64,000 nt of DNA. It comes from Pieris napi. Lineage: Eukaryota; Arthropoda; Insecta; Lepidoptera; Pieridae. Location: NCBI RefSeq assembly GCF_905475465.1, contig NC_062246.1, forward strand, positions 8,148,001-8,212,000. Reading direction: 5' to 3'. The notes beneath the pieces were generated by a model. It saw only the letters and a list, made by a program, of their open reading frames with translations. It did no database searches and was not told the DNA's origin. Shown here in pieces: positions 59,001 to 64,000 of the stretch. The translations under genes were made by a program, and so were the position numbers. How positions within the stretch are numbered: position 1 is the stretch's first letter; each line of letters begins with the position of its first letter.

Positions 59001-62000
59001 TCTTGCCTGCTCTACGTCCTTGACTTGCGAACTGGTAGTAAATAAATGTACTTGGTTACCTATATGAATGAAGTTATTTTGAGTTTGAGTTGTTGCTATG
59101 AAAATTATATCAGGAACTTATTTTTTGCAATTATAAAATTTAATTATTTTGTTGTAAAATGTAAAATGGGATAGACCTTATGAATGAAATAGACATAAAA
59201 TAAATAGATAGAAATAGATAAATTTATTGATCCTCATAGAACACTAAATAATCTCACTGGGTAACGAATCTAAATATTCAAGGTTACTCGTACATGCCGT
59301 CATACATTATATTTTTATGTCAATCGCAAGTGTCAATCAATCTTTCCCGATAACGGTAAAACTAAGTCCATTGGTGCAGAGCCGGGAATCAAACGTACGA
59401 TCTCAGGGATGAGAGTCGCACGCCAAATCCACACTGCCCCACAATAGAGATTTTAATAGTAAAACAAAAACTTGGTTTCACATTAGTTATTTATTGGAAA
59501 GCTCGACTAAATTCGCGGCTAGGGGGCCTCCACTCCTTCCTTGTTCCAAAGTCTCCAGACATCTCTGTATATATACCATCGTATAGCATCGCTACGCCAA
59601 CAATCGTTTTTTCCCGCGGCTATAGATTATCTTTATATATATAATCCTTCTGTGAGTGTGTATGTCACTGAACTTCTCTCAAACGACTGGACCGATTTTG
59701 ATGAAATTTTTTGTGTGTGTTCATGGGGATCTGGGCATGGTTTAGATTCACAAATCAGCCCGCCAGATGGCGCTGCAGTCGGTACTTTCATACTTTGCTT
59801 TACTAATCGCTTGAAATATCATGCAGGACAACGTCTGTCGGGTCCACTAGTATTTATATAAATTTACTTAAATTTCAGTTCCTTAATGTTCAAGCAAAGA
59901 AATTCTGCTTCACGTTCATAGCTGATGTGTGCCATGATGAGTTCGATCTCATATCGACCGTTGATGATGACTTAGTGGGCTTATTAAGGCATTTGAAGAC
60001 GTCAAATACTTTGGAAAACACCCTGTTTATACTCATGGGAGACCATGGACCTAGGTACGTCAGTTACGTGTACGAAATTAATAATTAGTGGTCGGAAAAA
60101 TATTAATTATAATTCTTTTTCGTTTAATTATGCACAAAATCGAAAAGAAAATACCTTTTTTTGGTATAAAGTTTGCTTTTGAGATAGTAATAGACACGTT
60201 TTAATAATAATAATTATATAATAATAATAAATCATTTATTTGCAAGAAAGTGGTACATTTAATCCGTATAATCAGCCGTATAAAAATAGGCATGCAAATG
60301 TCATATTAATTTTTATAATGTCATACAATATGAACACAAACACAATGTCACAATAATAAGCTAAGCTATTTATAATTAATGTCGAATGTATAATTTTTTG
60401 AATATTTGGCGTTTATTGTGAGATAGTATTTATAAACATGAAAAAAAAGTAAAAGCGTGCTCTCTTCTCATGTCTGATCGTCGTGGTCTGCAACGAAGTA
60501 TCTATGGCGGACTATCTCCTTCCACCGGTTGCCCCTCTCTTATGACAGTGTACAGTTTTAAGGACGATGTCTCTTTTACTTGATCGGACCATCTGGTTGG
60601 TGAACGGCCACGTGATCTTTTGCCTTCTGTGTTACCAACTACGATCAGTTTCTCCCAAGTTCTCATCGCTTCTGCGCATTGTATGGCCGAAATAATGTCG
60701 TTCAATCGGTCTCCTAAATACAAAAGCAAACCTTTTCATGTCATTTTTATTCTTCTGATAAATTCTTAATTTTGTGCTTCAAAGACAAAGACCAATGTTG
60801 TGTTGACCCGTGTAATTTATTTAATTTTGTAAGTTTAATCACATTTTTTTTTGTCATTTAAAGCAAATAAAATTATTAATCTATTAAATGTGAATTATGG
60901 AAGACGTATGCAAATGTATGTATTCTGTATTTTATATAAATAATGGCTTGCACTTCTCCATATAAAATTTAACTATGAAATTTAACTTTTTGTACTCGCA
61001 ATTCTCTAAAAAAGATGTACAATATCTATCTCTAATCTATGCTAATAATCGGCTAGACCGATGTTAGTTATCTCTTGTTTGTTGAATTCTTCTCCGCTCC
61101 GAATAGCAAAATAAGTAATCAAATATCGGATAAGCTATCGAATAACAATAAATTAATTAATTAATTTTACGAAAGCAAAAAGCATGTGGTGCCATCTGAC
61201 GAAATAAGTCCATCAGATCATTCTTTTTTTTTTTTATGGCTTTTATTTGTGCCAACTGGGCACAAGGTACTTCGCCAGTGTCGTGTAGATGGAGAAGGCA
61301 CGATGGAGATTGATCTGTCATCAGATCATCAAATATTTGCAAATATGTCACGAAAGTGAGTGATATGGCGGTTTTTGGCATCCAAACTACCAACGAAATA
61401 AAACATGTCTATATTTGCAAAAAAGTTGTATAATAACATCTATTATGAACATACATTAATGAAATCCTAATTTAAGTTTAACTAAAGTTAACAAGATATT
61501 ATTAGATTGTTAGGCGGAACGAAGTTCGCCGGGTCAGCTAGTAATAAATATTTGAGAGAAACTATTGCTATTTTTTAGATTCTCACCAATGCGAAATACA
61601 TATCAAGGGAAAATGGAGGAACGTCTTCCGTTTATGGCCATACGTTTGCCGGAAAGACTGAAAAGGGAACGTCCCAATGCGATCTGGACTCTCCGGTCAA
61701 ACGCCAAAGTCTTGACAACACCTTTCGATATACACACAACGATTTTGGACGCAATTGGACTGAAAGATTACGCAAGTGATTATGCTGTGCCTAATACTAA
61801 TATTTTGCGGGGATTGAGTTTGCTGGAACCGGTAATATATCTATACTATCTATACTAATATTATAAGAGGAAAGATTTGATTTTTTGTTTGTTTGAAATA
61901 AATAGGCTCCGAAACTACTGGACCGATTTCAAAAATTCTCTCACCGTTGGCAAGCTACACTATTCCCAAGTGACATAGGCTATGTTTCATTCAAAATTAG

Positions 62001-63400
62001 GGATGCTTACTAAAACTTGAATAATCTTGAAAAATAAACAAAAAACTTCCTTCAATCGTGTGCGCTGCGAAAACTATTAATGATAGAACAAAATAATGTA
62101 TTACAATTTTTCAGGACACATCACTATCTATAAAAAATGTCGCGATAGCATGTCTCTATCTTTTATAGTTACGTCACAATAAGCGTCCTTTTATTAATTT
62201 CTTTTTATTAAAAGCCACCGCTAGAAAAGGCTCTTTATTCGTACCTAGGTATTGATCCTTATCAAAATAAATACCAACGTTTCACATAAGCTACAATTTA
62301 ATGGCATAACCACCAAAAAAGCATGGTGGATTGGTGTTCTCCTGCCGTTTCTTTTGAATAGTTTACTACTATGTAATATAACAAAAATCTTAGCCACAAC
62401 AACGCTTGGCCGAGTCTACGAGTTCATAGATAAAACGATTTTATAGAAATTTAAAAGATAAGTTATTTTCAAATATGTTGCTCTGTGGCTTTCAATGTAT
62501 AAAACCTTAATCTGTCCTGCACTCTTAACTGAAGTATTTCTCTTTCCCTCAAATTGTATTTACGCTGTGATGAGAAGAGACAGGTGAGTATTTAATTATG
62601 ACAGTGTAATTAGATTAAATTTTTATAAGATGGTAGTTTTGAGCGACGATCGTTAAAAATGGTAAGGCATTTATTCAATATGAAGAAGCGTTGGTATAGT
62701 GGCTTCATCGTGCGCCTTTCAACCCTAAGGTCGTGATTTCGAGTCTTGGCTACGCTTTCTTATGTGCTAATTAACACTGTCGTACGATGAAACGTGAGGA
62801 AAGCGGCATACATTAGACCCAAAAAGGACGGCGTGTGTCAGGCGCAGAAGGCACTTATTTCCATTTACAAAAATATTTTTTTTAAAATAAATTTAAGAGT
62901 TATGTAACCTAAAATTACATAAGTTATATTTTAGTTAATATTTAAATGCGTAAACAATATCGCACTCTTGAAGCCAATACGAGCGCTTTAATTTTATCAC
63001 ACTTCAATACAATTTTTTTTATATACAATTATTTAATTATTTTTTTACAATTTTGTCCAATAACTTAGTTTGTTAATACTGCGTCGCAACCCACTACCCC
63101 TAATGTTATCTTAGTTATGTTTTAAACAATTAAAGCCAATTGTTACCCAGCTTCAAACAAAGTGATTTATTTGAACATACAACAACCGCCACAAACTTAA
63201 TTCTTTTTAAAACATTTTTTTTAATTTAATATTTATTTTTAGATACCCTCCACTCGTAGTTGCGAAGACGCAGGAATTCTACCCCATTGGTGTACTTGCA
63301 CTAATAGCAAGTGGCATGACGTTGACAAAAAGGATCCCAATTACTTTACAGTGGCCAACACATTGTGCGACTATATTAATAATATCACTTTGGAAAAACG
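50099..63400 (+). CDS. DUF229 family membrane protein (sulfatase-like fold), paralogue B; 3' end beyond the window
   Basis: Coding exons on the plus strand stay in frame: 50099-50161, 51011-51153, 51900-52041, 53703-53896, 57874-58071, 58345-58497, 58578-58788, 59879-60054, 61579-61831 and 63243-63400. About 563 residues are present, and by comparison with paralogue A three more exons should follow. A second possible start is the ATG at 51023. A membrane span (LTTLILITFVMTGFYILMY) near the N terminus is followed by PKIVCKGKDWVVCN, VLILGFDS, GDGTPDALFPILSG, YYEDMPWIGSFQYRYNGF, MGDHGPR, VLTTPFDIHTTILD and CEDAGILPHWCTC. The metal-site-like GFDS and GDHG residues are intact. The donor after the exon ending at 58788 (CAG|GTTGTT) is weak. 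Introns hold a tRNA-Lys, an R1 LINE, a MITE and Helitrons. Confidence 0.9.
51564..51636 (+). tRNA. tRNA-Lys (anticodon TTT)
   Basis: A 73-nt cloverleaf: acceptor stem GCCCGGA pairs with TTCGGGC, with discriminator G. D arm TAGCTCAGTCGGTAGAGCA contains the A box. The anticodon stem TTGGA/TCCAA closes loop CTTTTAA with anticodon TTT. T arm CAGGGTTCAAGTCCCTG contains the B box. A T8 terminator lies a few bases downstream (about 51645). It is transcribed in the same direction as DUF229 gene B, inside its intron 51154-51899. Confidence 0.97.
52042..52784. other. Intron of DUF229 gene B, no feature recognised
   Basis: AT-rich sequence between the exon 51900-52041 and the LINE tail at 52785. No gene or named repeat was seen. 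Confidence 0.4.
52785..52985 (-). mobile_element. LINE 3'-end fragment (GAGTGGCGG type), minus strand
   Basis: CTGCCAGTTCTCAAATCAAG, AACTCTCCGCCACTCTTTTT and TTATTCACGTAGGTAAC match, in reverse, the LINE tail at 58955. It is followed by a T-rich run at 52980-53005. Confidence 0.6.
53151..53514 (-). mobile_element. MITE family 1, copy 5, in DUF229 gene B
   Basis: Full-length reverse copy from AAAAAGGGTGCGTGTAC through AAGAAGTTATACTTCTTTGG to CTAAAGAAGTATAACTTC. It ends 188 bp upstream of the exon at 53703. Confidence 0.78.
53897..54991. other. Proximal part of DUF229 gene B intron 4, with a 39-nt hairpin and an unexplained GC-richer block
   Basis: GTGCAAGCGAGAGC at 54173-54186 pairs with GCTCTCGCTTGCAC at 54198-54211 across an 11-nt loop. 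The following 54212-54600 block is richer in CpG than its flanks (GGTAACGCCGCATG, GACGTTGTCACGTC, GGCGCTTCCGTCAGC) and resembles repeat DNA. It shows no ORF, terminal repeat or polyadenylation tail that would name it. Confidence 0.4.
55002..56961 (+). pseudogene. R1-clade reverse transcriptase ORF, truncated and frameshifted
   Basis: The frame encodes RT blocks in order: TAPGPDGMHGRV, SAYRPIVLLDEAGKLFERII, EAQFGFRKHRSTIDAIARL, FAVSLDIANAFNSLPW (motif A with its Asp), then GVPQGSVLGPLLWN in a shifted frame and CYADDT (motif C) near 55800. A one-base frame change lies just before about 55699. The C-terminal part continues to 56961 with KYLGLILDPRW, a PWHLDAAAF-EVYWRRAEAR region typical of R1-type elements, and a zinc-finger-like C-x2-C-x9-H-x4-C (CHHC...HTLRDC). 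About 650 codons survive. With no N terminus and a frameshift, it cannot make a working protein. Confidence 0.88.
55002..57341 (+). mobile_element. R1-clade non-LTR retrotransposon, 5'-truncated, with target duplication
   Basis: ACGAGTGCGA at 54992-55001 and 57342-57351 is the target-site duplication. The insertion runs from inside the reverse transcriptase domain to a 17-nt poly-A (57323-57339). The endonuclease and gag-like ORF are missing, which is usual for incomplete reverse transcription. The 3'UTR (56962-57322) is GC-rich, with hairpins at 57008-57025 (GGGATG/CATCCC) and 57080-57112 (GTGAAG-ATACTTG/CAAGTATCTTCAC). GC content contrasts sharply with the host intron, which suggests a fairly recent arrival. 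Confidence 0.9.
57721..57741 (+). repeat. Short interstitial TTAGG (insect telomere-type) tract
   Basis: TTAGG A TTAGG TTAGG TTAGG gives four units with one extra A. It lies 370 bp downstream of the R1-clade LINE and beside an imperfect hairpin (57651-57715, CTAAGTATGA/TCATACTTAG). Confidence 0.85.
58095..58290 (+). mobile_element. RTE-type LINE 3' fragment
   Basis: This is the best-preserved copy of the tail: TCTCACCTGATGTTAAGTGA, TACCGCCGCCCGATGG, TCAGAGGGCTCGCGAGTGCG and CAGCTGGTTCCACATACTGG. It lies in the intron between the exons at 57874 and 58345. Confidence 0.65.
58955..59095 (+). mobile_element. LINE 3' tail (GAGTGGCGG type)
   Basis: TTGGCGATTAAAAAGAGTGG, CTTGCCAGTTCTTCTTGCC, TTGACTTGCGAACTGGTAG and AGTTATTTTGAGTTTGAG match, in sense, the minus-strand LINE at 41695. 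Confidence 0.65.
59345..59442 (-). mobile_element. SINE family A head fragment, minus strand
   Basis: In reverse, GCAGTGTGGATTTGGCGTGC, GACTCTCATCCCTGAG and TCGTACGTTTGATTCCCGG is the tRNA-like head. The body is missing. Confidence 0.55.
59630..59850 (+). mobile_element. Non-autonomous Helitron family 1, copy 2
   Basis: A|TCTTTATATATATAATCCTT at the 5' end and GTCGGGTCCACTAG|T at the 3' end give the Helitron signature. It ends 28 bp upstream of the DUF229 gene B exon at 59879, so the branch-point region of that exon lies in or next to the element. Confidence 0.87.
60060..60489. other. Intron of DUF229 gene B, no feature recognised
   Basis: AT-rich, with ATAATAATAAT simple sequence at about 60203-60230. 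Confidence 0.4.
60490..60735 (-). mobile_element. LINE ORF C-terminal remnant, minus strand
   Basis: On the minus strand the frame reads RLNDIISAIQCAEAMRTW, GKRSRGRSPTRWSDQVKE and REGQPVEGD. The RSRGRSPTRWSDQ motif is the usual tail of a widespread insect LINE RT ORF. Only about 75 codons remain, in the intron between the exons at 59879 and 61579. Confidence 0.55.
60736..61489. other. Intron of DUF229 gene B, no feature recognised
   Basis: AT-rich, with a short T-run segment at 61221-61240. ATGGCTTTTATTTGTGCCAA and CTTCGCCAGTGTCGTGTAG near 61237-61290 may be repeat-derived, but no family is named. Confidence 0.35.
61490..61541 (+). mobile_element. Helitron 3' end fragment
   Basis: GGCGGAACGAAGTTCGCCGG includes a GGCGAAC-type stem and is followed by GTCAGCTAG|T, the CTAG terminus of a Helitron. 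The 5' end was not found. It stops about 37 bp before the exon at 61579. Confidence 0.55.
61849..62224 (+). mobile_element. Non-autonomous Helitron family 3
   Basis: A|TCTATACTAATATTATAAGA, GAAATAAATAGGCTCCGAAA, CTACTGGACCGATTTC and CACTATTCCCAAGTGACATA are typical of a common lepidopteran Helitron. The 3' end reads AAGCCACCGCTAG but is followed by A, not T. It begins 17 bp after the splice donor of the exon ending at 61831. Confidence 0.65.
62261..62425 (+). mobile_element. Helitron family 2, 3'-part fragment
   Basis: ACCAACGTTTCACATAAGCT, TGGCATAACCACCAAAAAAG, GAATAGTTTACTACTATGT and CGCTTGGCCGAGTCT match the family at 1529 and 15413. The terminal CTAG is mutated. Confidence 0.55.
62684..62870 (+). 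mobile_element. SINE family A, diverged, 3'-truncated
   Basis: AGCGTTGGTATAGTGGCTTC, CAACCCTAAGGTCGTG and GGCGTGTGTCAGGCGCAGAA are the family markers. Its B box (ATTTCGAGTCTTGGC) is decayed. Confidence 0.6.
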
Positions 63401-63689
63401 GTAATTTAAATCGTAATTTTCAGTAGTAATTTTTGGCGTTCATATGATGACAATATGAAATTGATTTGATTAGTAACTCTGAGATTTTTAATATAATTAA
63501 TAAAGTAAACAATAATTCCTATTTCTACTTGGAAAAGATGAGATTTTGTATTGTTCCCCAAGCCTTTAAAGATATTTTATTGGTTCTAATACAAGCGTAT
63601 AAAAAAATGCTACTATGCAAAACAACTGACATGTGACATGTTGCCACATTACTGTCAAATGACAACTTATTCCAAATTCAAATTTGACT

Positions 63690-63885
63690 ATTTTTATTCT
63701 CTAAAGATGGACGAGGGCTCGACAGACCATATATTTTTTAACTGTTCTTTAATTAATGACTCGTTATTTGACCATCTTTCTCCAGATTTCCCTCGTCCAT
63801 GTAACCTTAACTCCCTACTTTCCCTCCCATCCAGCCCTATCGTCAAAATTTTAGGGAAATTTATTTCTGTTAATAATTAAAGTTA
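63690..63885 (+). mobile_element. LINE ORF C-terminal remnant
   Basis: The frame DEGSTDHIFFNCSLINDSLF then LSLPSSPIVKILGKFI matches the C-terminal zinc-knuckle-like region of Jockey/CR1-type LINE RTs, where a DHI-F-C motif is followed by a short helix. Only this tail is present. It lies in the intron downstream of the last DUF229 gene B exon in the window. Confidence 0.5.
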
Positions 63886-64000
63886 TAAATAAGATTCTTC
63901 CCTCCATACCTTGTAGTTTAATGTTAACCTCTTGTATATGTTAACGTAAAATTGTAAAAACCGTTAGATTGTAATCTATCGGTTATCGGTATTCGGTAGA

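Noticed and set aside
1..64000. CRISPR array, operons or other prokaryotic systems
   Set aside because: No regularly spaced direct repeats. All supported genes are intron-split or insect-type, so the window is eukaryotic nuclear DNA.

Overview
The window reads as nuclear DNA of a moth or butterfly (Lepidoptera). It is AT-rich, and its genes are split by GT-AG introns. It holds an ommochrome-binding-protein-like gene and resilin-type cuticle genes. Several tRNA-derived SINEs, lepidopteran-style LINE tails, Helitrons with CTAG ends and many short inverted-repeat elements fill the non-coding part. There is nothing bacterial here and no CRISPR array. The species cannot be named from sequence alone.

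Layout. 1-4.8 kb: an ImpL2-like secreted two-immunoglobulin protein (+, six coding exons), an insulin/IGF-binding antagonist in flies. 4.8-16.9 kb: a gene-poor stretch packed with mobile elements, including a nearly perfect 371-bp hairpin at 8128-8498 and a piggyBac-like element flanked by TTAA at 13045-13639. 17.0-23.2 kb: two convergent Rebers-Riddiford cuticle genes, a 253-residue pro-resilin-like protein (+) and a 93-residue protein (-). Both split the CDS straight after the second codon. 23.2-28.1 kb: mostly unexplained, with a possible 58-codon secreted peptide and an isolated CpG-rich block that ends in a splice donor. 28.1-44.7 kb: a complete 14-exon DUF229 (sulfatase-like fold) membrane protein of 688 residues on the minus strand. 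48.4-49.2 kb: an ommochrome-binding-protein-like secreted protein (+, one uninterrupted coding exon). 50.1 kb to beyond the window end: a second DUF229 paralogue (+), cut by the window edge. A tRNA-Lys(TTT) gene lies in its second intron and a 5'-truncated R1-clade LINE in its fourth.

The two DUF229 genes are inverted paralogues. All shared intron phases and several exon lengths (194, 153, 176, 253 nt) are identical, so they come from one duplication, and the ommochrome-binding-like gene lies between them. No operon-like logic is expected. The two cuticle genes make extracellular matrix proteins, ImpL2 is a hormone-binding protein, and the DUF229 proteins are probably anchored in secretory-pathway membranes. 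Exon boundaries were read by hand from splice sites and frame continuity, without transcript data.
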